A stretch of DNA of 33,877 nucleotides from CAYJEQ01 sp964370185 (GTDB lineage: Bacteria > Bacillota > Clostridia > Oscillospirales > Ruminococcaceae), in NCBI GenBank assembly GCA_964370185.1, contig CAYJIJ010000022.1, positions 1 to 33,877 on the forward strand, given 5' to 3'. Of this stretch, positions 8,338 to 16,005 are shown piece after piece. Positions within the stretch are counted from its first letter, which is position 1; each line of letters starts with the position of its first letter. The notes under the pieces were generated by a model, which saw only the letters and a list, made by a program, of their open reading frames with translations, searched no databases and had not been told where the DNA came from. A program made the position numbers and the translations under genes.

Positions 8338-8937
8338 TTATGCCCAAGGGTCGGCACTTTTTGGTTTTCTTATATCGGGAAGTAGTAGGTATTCCCATAA
8401 AAACCACTCTCCTGTGGACTCTTTCTTGCGAAGCTTCACCCCTCTGGCACTGTCGGCCCCGCCCGATTTTAGAAAAAACTGTTTATACCCCTCACTTATT
8501 AAATCGTCGGTATGGCTTGTTGTATAAACTTTCACAGTATATGGCTCGCTTGGCTCATAATTATTTTCGTAAGTTGCACCCACTAAATAGGAGGCGGCTA
8601 AATAATCTTTGCCCCTAAATCTTTCGGATAAAAACTGTATTTCGTAGTTTGAAAGCGGTCTTGGCCCTTTTAGATAGTTTAACATGTCAATGCAGACATT
8701 TTTATCGGCTGGGTACATACAAAGCGCCGCTACTGTAAGTGCCACTACTTTTTCAGCATCTTTAAAGTCCGCACCGTCCATTGCTTTTAGCTCTTCAAGG
8801 GAGGATGGTATTTTACCAAGGACAATTGTTTCAAATGTGGCATTTCTGAGTCCGTCGGCATTCTCACTCATTAAATCTTTAGCCGCAGATTTGGCTGTGT
8901 TTTCAATATTGTCTTTTAGTTTGTCAAAAAAGCCCAT
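8338..8937 (-). CDS. Uncharacterised 199-residue cytoplasmic protein (DUF6935-like)
   Basis: It begins MGFFDKLKDNIENTAKSAAKDL, an amphipathic helix like those of small peripheral proteins. A globular domain follows with RGKDYLAASYLVGATYENNYEPSEPYTV and KLRKKESTGEWFLWEYLLLP (landmarks RGKDYL, GATYENNY, GEWFLWEY). No signal peptide or membrane helix is seen. The pattern recalls an uncharacterised Firmicutes family I associate with DUF6935; that name is from memory and unverified. ATG 8935-8937 was preferred over the in-frame ATG at 8955 because AAGG lies 7 nt before it. It appears monocistronic. Confidence 0.75.
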   Translation of the reverse strand: MGFFDKLKDNIENTAKSAAKDLMSENADGLRNATFETIVLGKIPSSLEELKAMDGADFKDAEKVVALTVAALCMYPADKNVCIDMLNYLKGPRPLSNYEIQFLSERFRGKDYLAASYLVGATYENNYEPSEPYTVKVYTTSHTDDLISEGYKQFFLKSGGADSARGVKLRKKESTGEWFLWEYLLLPDIRKPKSADPWA

Positions 8938-9019
8938 AATATTACCTTCTTTCATTTATATAATTGTAGTTTGATAATAAATTTACATGCTAATTTTACA
9001 ATATATAAAAGTTTAAAGT

Positions 9020-9240
9020 AAATGTGCCAAGTGGCACATTTCAGATTGCAGAGATAGTCTGTAATCTAAATGGCTTAAGAGAAAAGATGAAATACAAGGA
9101 GCAAAACTTTTAAATAAGCGAGTAATACGAGGGTATATGAGCATAATTTGAAAGTTTTTAGCGATAAAGTAAGCAAAAATCAAAGATTTTCTTGCGGTTT
9201 TGCTTTTTTCTTAAGACTGAATGTGACGAGTGGCACATTT
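9020..9240. repeat. Structured noncoding stretch bounded by two near-identical palindromes; candidate ncRNA or miniature element
   Basis: Fills most of the 320-bp gene-free gap 8938-9257. It is bounded by AATGTGCCAAGTGGCACATT (inside 9020-9041) and AATGTGACGAGTGGCACATT (9220-9239), a direct repeat of a hairpin. Between them lie an imperfect hairpin with arms AGATTGCAGA and TCTGTAATCT (about 9042-9067), arms CTTAAGAGAAAAG and CTTTTTTCTTAAG (about 9072-9084 and 9202-9214), AAAACTTT/AAAGTTTT, and AAAATC-AAA-GATTTT. No ORF of note on either strand. Confidence 0.45.
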
Positions 9241-9257
9241 TGGCGATGATAAGAAAA

Positions 9258-12203
9258 TTAGCTATTCTTTATAATCTCTATAACATCTTCTTGCTTCATT
9301 GTTAAAAGCATTTGGTTTTTAACAACATCTCGCATCATGCCCCTCGCTTGCTTATTCACTTGCAGTATCTCTTGTAAGGTATATTTTCCTTTTGCCAGTA
9401 TGCCAACATTTATATTATTCGCCTCAGTTTGTGTGGTGAGGTCGATTAGTGGGGTCATTCCGCCACTTTGAGAAGCTTTGCTGCCATTTTCTTTATCAAG
9501 GCGTTGCGTGGTGAATTTTAGCTTTTTATCGTCTATGAAGAACTTAACATAGTATTTTCCTGCCTCTAAATTTTCAAAGGAATATTTTCCGTCATTGCCA
9601 GCAAAATCGGTGTTGGTGGAGGTGTATCTGAGCTGTTTACCGCTTTCGTCATAGAGCACTGCCACCACATCATTTACATATTCTTCGTCATCTGTATAAT
9701 AGCCATCCGATGCAGTGTCCACCCATGAGTAGCCCGATATTCTCACACTACCAGCCTCATTTTCTTCCACCCGAACACCCACTTTTTCAGGCTCTATTGC
9801 GAGTAAATGCTCCTGTGTACCGCTTAAATTTGTATAAACCACATCTGCTGCAAAGGAATTCCATGCAACTAAGGAGGTTGGTACCGCAGTTGGCACAGTA
9901 GTTGTTACAGCTATTTTAAGTGTCTGCCCTGGGGATAGCACGGCGTCCTTCGTCCTCACTTTAAAGGATTTAAGCTCACTTAAATCCTCGGGTAATTCGC
10001 TCTGCCAATTGTCATCACTGCCTATTATATTAAAATTGCCACCGAAACGCACGGGGTCACTGCTTGTGGAGTAGAGTACTTCAAATTCCACAGGCGTTTC
10101 TTCTGGTGTAATAACCGCCACCACCTCGCTCAGCGCATAAATGGGAAACTCGCTATTTCTCGGGGTGGCTATTTCTACTACCCCACTATCGCCTATATAT
10201 GGTAGAATATCCACCACTTCCACCATATCCAAATCGGCATTACCAATATTTTTTATGCTGATAAGGTACTCTAAGCTACCTCCACTTACTGTTTTACCTA
10301 CATTTGGCTCTTCTATATATTCGCTGTCTAATAGCCCTTTTACTTTTTTGTTTGAAGAAGTGCTCACAAAGTAAAGTATTCTGTTTGTGATTTTACCGCT
10401 CTGTGCGTAATTTCTTGATATACTGCTGTCCTCGGCAATATTTTCATCATCCACATAGATATCCACTGCATCGGGTATTACACCACTGCTCCCCTTAGTA
10501 TTTAGGAGTAAAAATGAAGTAATACTGCCATATGCGCCCACTGCCACTTTAGCACTAAATTTTATCTTTACGCCTGCAAGTTGGCTGAAATCGTATTCAT
10601 TTTCATCTTTAAATTCAAACTTTACAAGTGTATCCCCATTTGCATTGAAATTCGGTATCAGCTCGACAGCAGGCTGTGGTGGGGTTAACACTTCAAACAC
10701 ATCGCTGTAAATATACTCTTCATTACCCACATACTGAAGCTCTTTAGGCATTAAATATGCAAATATCGGATTTTTAAGGCGTGAAGCCCTGCAGTTTGCC
10801 TCAAATGTAAACTCAATCTCTTCATTTGGTCTAACAGGACTACTTCCAGCCGAGGAACTAAAGCTTGGGTTTAACACACAGAAATTTGCAATGAGTGTAT
10901 TTGCGTTTTCCACTCTCTCACTTGTACCGCCCTCTTCGTCGAAAGATAGATGGATATGATTTATCACCGTGCTATCCATTGCGACATCAGCCTTTATTAT
11001 TCCTTTAAGCTCGGGGGCGGCTTTACTTCCTACCCCTATCCCAAGGCTCTCAAGCCGCCAGTAGAGCACTTTCAAGTTATCTCCTACGGTGATAATGTTT
11101 TTGAGATTTACTGTCGAGCTTACATCTGTGTTGTACGGGCCAATTCTTCCACTTAAACCATTTGCAGTTTCGTAGTCAATAAAATATTCACGGGAGAGAT
11201 TTTGATTTATTGCACCGACATGGAAAGACCCTGTTTTAAACTCGTAATAGTCTATTTCCTGTGGCAAATCGTTTTCAAATAATGTTTGTAAAAGTATTTG
11301 GTTTCCCGTATTCTCTATACTCATGCGATAGAGAATATATTCACTTGGCAGGCTGTAATCGGGAGCATATATTGATATATTTGCGTCATAGATGGGCTCG
11401 GAGAGTGTTACCCCATGCATTTCATCGGGCTGGGTGATGCCATCAATGCTCCAATTTGCTATCGTGGCAACTTCGCTCCCCACTTCTAAATTTTCGTCTA
11501 TTAAAGCCCTGTATATAAACTCATATTTCTGCCCTCGGTAGCTCGGTATTGCAAAGGTAAGTGCTCCGCCTGAAAAACTTCCCTCTATTCCGTCCGCAGT
11601 GGTGTCGGCAAATTTTGTTGAAGTATCCTTCCCCACTACTGAATAATCGGTGTCGATGCTTACAATGTCGGAGCCGTTGCAGACTATTTGTAGATTATTT
11701 GCAGCGGCACCTAAATCCCCAAAATTTTCAATGGTTAATTTATAGAACACTGCACTTCCTGCCGAGGGTTCTACCTCTGGTAAAACTATTTCCCTGCTTA
11801 TCTCAAATTGTGCTATCGCAGTCAGTGTTATTTCCTCAGATTCCCCTGTGGCAATTTCTGCTCCATTGATAATCATTTTAGGGCTAAGCCTAAATGTGCT
11901 ACCGTTCTCTGCAATAATTTTAAACGATACCCCCAAGCCAAGCCTCACTGCTATCCCTAAGTCGGTAATTGCGCCAAAGTCGTATACCACTTCTCTTCCG
12001 CCTACAACAGCAGTTTCTGTAACACTCTTTATCGGCTCCTGCACATCCCCTAAATAAACCTCTAAATAATCAGGGATAAACACCCTTATTTCCGCTGAAT
12101 TGATATCGCCCGATATGCCATTAAAGCTTGCATTTACCGAATAGATAAACACCTGCTCGTAGTTGCCCTGTGTCCTGTCCACCTGTGATATTATTGTAGC
12201 CAT
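9258..12203 (-). CDS. 981-residue surface-type protein with DUF11-like repeats, an SdrB-like domain and a helical C-terminal tail
   Basis: Mostly beta-rich repeats of the DUF11 type (LTIENFGDLG, MSIENTGNQIL, ISIKNIGNADLDMVEVVDILP). These are followed near residue 850 by an SdrD-B/Cna-B-like domain (GYSWVDTASDGYY..., DGKYSFENLEAGKYYVKF). The last ~40 residues are helical (EILQVN..A..MMRDVVKNQMLL) and closely match the C-terminal half of the 110-residue protein at 13766. The N-terminus MATIISQVDRTQG is not a signal peptide, and there is no LPxTG or membrane anchor, which is odd for an adhesin. A spore-coat or exosporium role after mother-cell synthesis would explain this (inference). It follows the 12222 gene by 18 bp and is probably cotranscribed. 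Confidence 0.8.
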   Translation of the reverse strand: MATIISQVDRTQGNYEQVFIYSVNASFNGISGDINSAEIRVFIPDYLEVYLGDVQEPIKSVTETAVVGGREVVYDFGAITDLGIAVRLGLGVSFKIIAENGSTFRLSPKMIINGAEIATGESEEITLTAIAQFEISREIVLPEVEPSAGSAVFYKLTIENFGDLGAAANNLQIVCNGSDIVSIDTDYSVVGKDTSTKFADTTADGIEGSFSGGALTFAIPSYRGQKYEFIYRALIDENLEVGSEVATIANWSIDGITQPDEMHGVTLSEPIYDANISIYAPDYSLPSEYILYRMSIENTGNQILLQTLFENDLPQEIDYYEFKTGSFHVGAINQNLSREYFIDYETANGLSGRIGPYNTDVSSTVNLKNIITVGDNLKVLYWRLESLGIGVGSKAAPELKGIIKADVAMDSTVINHIHLSFDEEGGTSERVENANTLIANFCVLNPSFSSSAGSSPVRPNEEIEFTFEANCRASRLKNPIFAYLMPKELQYVGNEEYIYSDVFEVLTPPQPAVELIPNFNANGDTLVKFEFKDENEYDFSQLAGVKIKFSAKVAVGAYGSITSFLLLNTKGSSGVIPDAVDIYVDDENIAEDSSISRNYAQSGKITNRILYFVSTSSNKKVKGLLDSEYIEEPNVGKTVSGGSLEYLISIKNIGNADLDMVEVVDILPYIGDSGVVEIATPRNSEFPIYALSEVVAVITPEETPVEFEVLYSTSSDPVRFGGNFNIIGSDDNWQSELPEDLSELKSFKVRTKDAVLSPGQTLKIAVTTTVPTAVPTSLVAWNSFAADVVYTNLSGTQEHLLAIEPEKVGVRVEENEAGSVRISGYSWVDTASDGYYTDDEEYVNDVVAVLYDESGKQLRYTSTNTDFAGNDGKYSFENLEAGKYYVKFFIDDKKLKFTTQRLDKENGSKASQSGGMTPLIDLTTQTEANNINVGILAKGKYTLQEILQVNKQARGMMRDVVKNQMLLTMKQEDVIEIIKNS

Positions 12204-12221
12204 TTCTTCCCCTTTCAGTAT

Positions 12222-12614
12222 TTAGTACTTATTCTCACTAAAGCTTTTATTATACTTATTCTTTTCATAGCATCTTTCACATTCATCATGTGATTTACAT
12301 TCATGCTCTTTCTTTCTATCTTCTTTAAAGTTTTTGTAAATATCGAGTGCTGTTTTAATTTTACCAAGCATTATCCATTCTTTCATTATTAGGCTGTTTA
12401 TAGTGCTCTCCGTGCCACTAAACACTTCCGTGATATGACTAAGGCAAACTCGCTCACAGCTCATCTGTTTTACAAGAGCCTGCATTTTTTCTCCCTCGGC
12501 ATTGATTATATGAGCCATTGCAAGCTCTTCTATCGCCACCGATTCTAAAATTTGTATCACTACTTCTTCAATACTCGGAAGAGATTCTCTTTCGGGCACT
12601 TGTGGCATTCCCAT
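12222..12614 (-). CDS. Small helical protein, paralogue of 13766, with Cys/His-rich tail
   Basis: 130 residues. Residues about 20-50 read ESVAIEELAMAHIINAEGEK, matching SIGMEELSLAHILNAEAEK in the 13766 protein. Both start with a short MP.[VI]P motif, so the two are paralogues. The C-terminus has HECKSHDECERC, a possible metal-binding cluster absent from the paralogue. ATG 12612-12614 follows GGAGG by 7 nt; an upstream in-frame ATG (12641) has no such site. It is the first gene of an operon with the 981-residue protein. I recognise the motif as recurring in clostridial small proteins but know no function. Confidence 0.75.
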   Translation of the reverse strand: MGMPQVPERESLPSIEEVVIQILESVAIEELAMAHIINAEGEKMQALVKQMSCERVCLSHITEVFSGTESTINSLIMKEWIMLGKIKTALDIYKNFKEDRKKEHECKSHDECERCYEKNKYNKSFSENKY

Positions 12615-12644
12615 ACTGCTACCTCCATGCTTATTTTTCAAATT

Positions 12645-12671
12645 ATTGTAGCACCGATAAATTACTACAAT
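12645..12671. promoter_or_regulatory. Dyad ATTGTAG-N13-CTACAAT in a divergent promoter region
   Basis: Inverted 7-bp arms at 12645-12651 and 12665-12671, beside TATAAT-like runs, between the divergent genes starting at 12614 (minus) and 12746 (plus). A similar dyad with a 10-bp spacer lies upstream of the paralogous gene at 13766. It could be a shared operator; the differing spacer weakens this. Confidence 0.3.
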
Positions 12672-12745
12672 ATAATATAATATATTTTAAACTATTGTCA
12701 CTATGACTTTTAATGCATAATAATTTTAAATAAAGGAGAGTTAAG

Positions 12746-13678
12746 ATGAAATTCTTTTCAGGGCTTTTCGGCCAAAAAAAGGATGGGACGGTTAAGGATT
12801 TAGCTATCACGGACGAATTAGCTGAAGCTCCAAGTGAAACCAGTGCAGAAAAACATACAAGTATATCAGTCGATACGATGGAGGAAAATGTATTTGATAG
12901 GCTTGAAGAAGTTAAATTTAAACTTAGTAAATATTCGCAGACAATCAATTTATCAAAAGAGCTTCAGTTTTTAATAGAGCAGCAGAGCACTGCTAAATCG
13001 GATTATTTCAGGATTTTAAGTATATTAAAAAACATAGTGGAAGCCGAAGAAAAAAAGCTGCATTCCCATAAGTTAATTTTGAGTATGTCGGGTGATATAA
13101 AGCTAATTTCTGCTTATGCATTCGATAAAAAATTCAGTGGCTTTGAAAATTTTTATGAAGATTTTCCATATTTAATAACCGAATTTAAAATACTCGAGAA
13201 GCTTTATAACGACATTCCCGATGCATATGAAGAGGAAGTATTAAAAAACCTACATCAAAATTACAAGCTCCTCTCACCCTCTTTTGAGAAAGCCTGCGAA
13301 GAGAGTAAGCGCCTTAAAATAGAAGAGGATGCTTTGAGTGAGGAAATTATTAAGTATAGCGACACAGTAAATAAACTAAAGCAAAAATACCGCCTCTCCA
13401 TCGACTGGGATGGCAAAAAATCGATGATGATTTCACTTGGTCAAAAACTAAGTGAAAAACGCTCTGCGCTCCTTAGTCGTGAAGTGGAATTAGAGGAAGA
13501 GCTAAAGATTTTATATGATGTCTATCCCTCTATGCATGAAGAATTTGTGAGATATGCCAACTATTTTTTAAATATATTACAGCTACAAATTGACGCATTT
13601 GATAAATCCGAAATTTATGACAGCCTATTTAATGAAATTCATTTTTCATTATCAAGCATTGTAAAAAATAATATGTAA
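12746..13678 (+). CDS. Uncharacterised coiled-coil protein (310 residues)
   Basis: It starts MKFFSGLFGQKK after AAAGGAG at normal spacing. The N-terminal ~50 residues are charged and low-complexity. The rest is predominantly helical with long heptad-like stretches (about 50-110 and 180-265: EEVKFKLSKYSQT, ESKRLKIEEDALSEEII, EVELEEELKIL). No signal peptide, membrane helix or catalytic motif. It is divergent from the 12222/9258 operon and followed 87 bp later by the 13766 gene, so it belongs to the same accessory block. The function is unknown; scaffold or spore-assembly roles are possible but not shown. Confidence 0.7.
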   Translation: MKFFSGLFGQKKDGTVKDLAITDELAEAPSETSAEKHTSISVDTMEENVFDRLEEVKFKLSKYSQTINLSKELQFLIEQQSTAKSDYFRILSILKNIVEAEEKKLHSHKLILSMSGDIKLISAYAFDKKFSGFENFYEDFPYLITEFKILEKLYNDIPDAYEEEVLKNLHQNYKLLSPSFEKACEESKRLKIEEDALSEEIIKYSDTVNKLKQKYRLSIDWDGKKSMMISLGQKLSEKRSALLSREVELEEELKILYDVYPSMHEEFVRYANYFLNILQLQIDAFDKSEIYDSLFNEIHFSLSSIVKNNM

Positions 13679-13707
13679 CACTATAAAGAGCTTGAGAATA
13701 GAATATT

Positions 13708-13731
13708 ATTGTAGAACGAATTCCCTACAAT
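13708..13731. promoter_or_regulatory. Dyad ATTGTAG-N10-CTACAAT upstream of 13766
   Basis: Arms at 13708-13714 and 13725-13731, 35 bp before the start codon of the small helical protein. The arms are the same as at 12645-12671. It could be an operator or a short leader hairpin. Confidence 0.3.
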
Positions 13732-13765
13732 CAATTAAACTTAAACTAAAAGGAGACTATCTATT

Positions 13766-14098
13766 ATGTCAATGCCTAATATTCCTGATATTAACTCTAC
13801 CGTAAATATCAATAGAGATGACGCAGTAAATATTATACTTTCTTCCATCGGTATGGAAGAGCTCAGCCTTGCACATATCCTAAATGCCGAAGCTGAAAAA
13901 ATCCAATTCGCTTTAGGCACACTCGAAACTGCTGAAGCTGCCGCATCCCTTGAGGATATCATGAAGGTTAACAGCTCTGCTAAGAAAATGCTCAGAGATG
14001 TAATTAAAAACCAAATGCTAATCGGCATGAAAATGGAAGATACAGTTGAGCTTGCTCAGATGATAACTGAGGAAGTAACTCCTGAACCGATTGCATAG
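13766..14098 (+). CDS. Small two-part helical protein sharing halves with 12222 and with the tail of the 981-residue protein
   Basis: 110 residues starting MSMPNIPDINSTVN. The first half has SIGMEELSLAHILNAEAEK (paralogous to the 12222 protein). The second half has LEDIMKVNSSAKKMLRDVIK followed by NQML, almost the same as the last 40 residues of the 981-residue protein. No Cys, no signal peptide and no membrane helix; likely a helical bundle or assembly unit. An AAAAGGAG ribosome binding site precedes it. It is followed by a small hairpin (14096-14115) and a strong terminator, so it is probably highly and independently expressed. Function unknown. Confidence 0.8.
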   Translation: MSMPNIPDINSTVNINRDDAVNIILSSIGMEELSLAHILNAEAEKIQFALGTLETAEAAASLEDIMKVNSSAKKMLRDVIKNQMLIGMKMEDTVELAQMITEEVTPEPIA

Positions 14099-14204
14099 TT
14101 TTATAAATAAAACTACGCATTATCTGTAAATTAATAGTAAAATGCTTAGATTGTATTTTACAAATCAAATGCACTCAATTGCATTTTGCTTTTTACAATA
14201 TTAC

Positions 14205-14240
14205 AAAAAATCGGGGAGTAATAATACTCCCCGATTTTTT
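14205..14240 (+). terminator. Strong rho-independent terminator after 13766
   Basis: A perfect 16-bp stem (AAAAAATCGGGGAGTA with its complement), 4-nt loop, ending in TTTTTT. A second small hairpin with arms TAGTTTTA/TAAAACTA (14096-14115) overlaps the stop codon just upstream. Confidence 0.9.
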
Positions 14241-14259
14241 ATAAAGGATGGTGTAAATA

Positions 14260-14841
14260 TTGAAAAATAGAAAATTATCTCTTTCGAATATCAGCAGCAA
14301 AAATATTGCTTTTTTCGGACTAATTTTAATATTTGCTTTACTTATGATACAGTCTGCTACCGCTCTTTTTGTAGATGTAAAGCATGAGGATATTGCACAG
14401 ATTGATATAATATTCCGGACAGCTATCAGCTCGATTTTTGGTTATATTATGAGCATGGTTTCCACCGCAGATTTTGCCCTTAAAAACAAGAGTGTCCAAA
14501 ATACCCCGTCCCCTCCAAAGAGCATAGGCTTTTCCTCGGAGGAAAAAGATATCCCTAAAGCAATTTCTTTAGAGGAGAGTGGAGCAAATACAGTTGCTGA
14601 GCTTTTAACGATTGACCAGCCACTGAGCATATCGGGTGAAAAAAAGCTCTTTAAAGCTAATGTTCAGATAATAGTACTGACTTCTGTTTGTCTTTTTTGC
14701 CTCATTACTCTTTTAGTTGTTCGCAATTTCTCCGAGCACATGGTGGCAAATACTACAAATGGAGTTACAATATCGCAGTATAGGGATATTGTTTCTGGAA
14801 GTATAGGTGCGCTGATAGGTCTTTCAAGGTCGAATAATTAA
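14260..14841 (+). CDS. Small membrane protein of unknown function (193 residues)
   Basis: The start is TTG at 14260-14262, preceded by AAAGGATGGTG. Hydrophobic segments lie at about 17-36, 50-65 (weaker) and 131-150, with a Ser/Pro/Glu-rich middle loop and a C-terminal amphipathic stretch (YRDIVSGSIGALIGLSRSNN). This resembles holin-like or small bacteriocin-like topologies only in outline, and I do not recognise a family. It begins only 20 bp after a strong terminator, so it needs its own promoter or readthrough. Confidence 0.6.
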   Translation: MKNRKLSLSNISSKNIAFFGLILIFALLMIQSATALFVDVKHEDIAQIDIIFRTAISSIFGYIMSMVSTADFALKNKSVQNTPSPPKSIGFSSEEKDIPKAISLEESGANTVAELLTIDQPLSISGEKKLFKANVQIIVLTSVCLFCLITLLVVRNFSEHMVANTTNGVTISQYRDIVSGSIGALIGLSRSNN

Positions 14842-14968
14842 TGAGGGTGTAATAACTTAACTCGCACGATGGATAAAAGCGGTTTGAGTGCGATTTTAAC
14901 TCTAAAACCTCTGTGTGAAGTTTTTGCCGCCCTTGGGCACTTTTTTCCCATAGCTTATTTCATATATT

Positions 14969-15007
14969 AAAAGGCTTTTATCTACATAAAGCAGATAAAA
15001 GCCTTTT
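14969..15007. terminator. Bidirectional terminator between 14260 gene and recR
   Basis: A 15-bp stem, AAAAGGCTTTTATCT with AGATAAAAGCCTTTT, with a U-run on both exits. It separates convergent genes (14841 plus, 15015 minus). A weaker inverted repeat CGCAC/GTGCG lies at about 14862-14894. Confidence 0.85.
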
Positions 15008-15014
15008 TAAAAAT

Positions 15015-15614
15015 TTAAATTTCACTTCTGCCTTCAAGCGCTCTGTAAAGAGTTACTTCATCGGCATATTCTAAATTTCCGCCAACGGGTATGCCATAGG
15101 CAAGCCTTGTTACCTTTATGCCCATCGGTTTTATGAGACGGGAGAGATACATTGCGGTGGCTTCCCCCTCAACAGTGGGATTAGTCGCCATTATTACCTC
15201 TTTCACAACATCACTTCCAAGACGTGCAATAAGCTCCTTTACATATATCTGCTCGGGGCCTATTCCATCCATCGGTGATATAAGCCCATGCAGTACATGA
15301 TATACTCCATTATACTCCTTTGTGCGTTCAAAGGCGAGCAAATCCCTCGGATCTTCCACCACACAAATTATAGAGGCATCACGCCTTGAGTCTTCGCATA
15401 TGCTGCAAACTTCCTTGTCGGTAAGTGTTTGGCAACAGTTGCAACGCTTAATTTTTTCATGCGCTTCTTTTACACAATTTATAAATTCAGCGGTGCGCTC
15501 GTCGCTGTAACTTAGCAGATTAAAGGCGAGCCGTTGCGCAGATTTCTTACCCACTCCCGGCATCTTCTCAAATTGTTCTATAAGCTTTATCAGCGGCACT
15601 ACTTGATAACTCAT
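15015..15614 (-). CDS. recR: Recombination mediator protein RecR
   Basis: 199 residues, the standard length. It has an N-terminal helix-hairpin-helix (FEKMPGVGKKSAQRLA), a C4 zinc finger (CNCCQTLTDKEVCSIC), a Toprim domain with ICVVEDPRDLLAFE and NPTVEGEATAMYL, and the C-terminal RLAYGIPVGGNLEYADEVTL signature (landmarks YGIPVGG, LEYADE). RecR works with RecF/RecO to load RecA on gapped DNA. The gene starts 4 nt after ybaB ends, completing the conserved dnaX-ybaB-recR operon. Confidence 0.98.
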   Translation of the reverse strand: MSYQVVPLIKLIEQFEKMPGVGKKSAQRLAFNLLSYSDERTAEFINCVKEAHEKIKRCNCCQTLTDKEVCSICEDSRRDASIICVVEDPRDLLAFERTKEYNGVYHVLHGLISPMDGIGPEQIYVKELIARLGSDVVKEVIMATNPTVEGEATAMYLSRLIKPMGIKVTRLAYGIPVGGNLEYADEVTLYRALEGRSEI

Positions 15615-15618
15615 AATC

Positions 15619-15966
15619 TTATAACATTCCCGGAATGTTTAGAGCACCTGTGATGCCCTCCATTTCCTGTGTGTAAACTTCTTCTACCTTGCGTATGCCC
15701 TCATTTACTGCGGCAATTATTAAGTCCTGAAGCATTTCTACTTCTTCGGGGTCGATAATTTCTGGCTTAATCTCAATTGCCTTTACTTCTTTTGCGCCTG
15801 TGATTGTAAGCTCAATCATTCCACCGCCTACGGCTACTTTGTGCTCGATTAAATCGAGTTCAGCTTTTTTAGCTTCCATATCTTCCTGCATTTTTTGAGC
15901 TTGTTTAATCATGCCTTGCATATTGGAAGGGCCTGCGCCCATTCCCTTAGGTAGTCTTGCTTTCAT
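15619..15966 (-). CDS. YbaB/EbfC nucleoid-associated protein
   Basis: 115 residues: a glycine- and methionine-rich N-terminus (KGMGAGPSNMQGMIKQAQKMQ), then the YbaB core with VAVGGGMIELTITGAKEVK and INEGIRKVEE-type sequence (VNEGIRKVEEVYTQEM). It binds DNA as a dimer. ATG 15964-15966 follows GGAGG by 8 nt and is preferred to the in-frame ATG at 15981, whose codons overlap that ribosome binding site. It lies between dnaX and recR as in most Firmicutes. Confidence 0.95.
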   Translation of the reverse strand: MKARLPKGMGAGPSNMQGMIKQAQKMQEDMEAKKAELDLIEHKVAVGGGMIELTITGAKEVKAIEIKPEIIDPEEVEMLQDLIIAAVNEGIRKVEEVYTQEMEGITGALNIPGML

Positions 15967-16005
15967 AGATGTTTCCTCCAAATTATATGGGTTTCCCCTA
16001 TTTTT

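Noticed and set aside
12643..12948. 101-codon minus-strand ORF
   Set aside because: Antisense to the start of the 12746 coiled-coil gene and overlapping the divergent promoter region.
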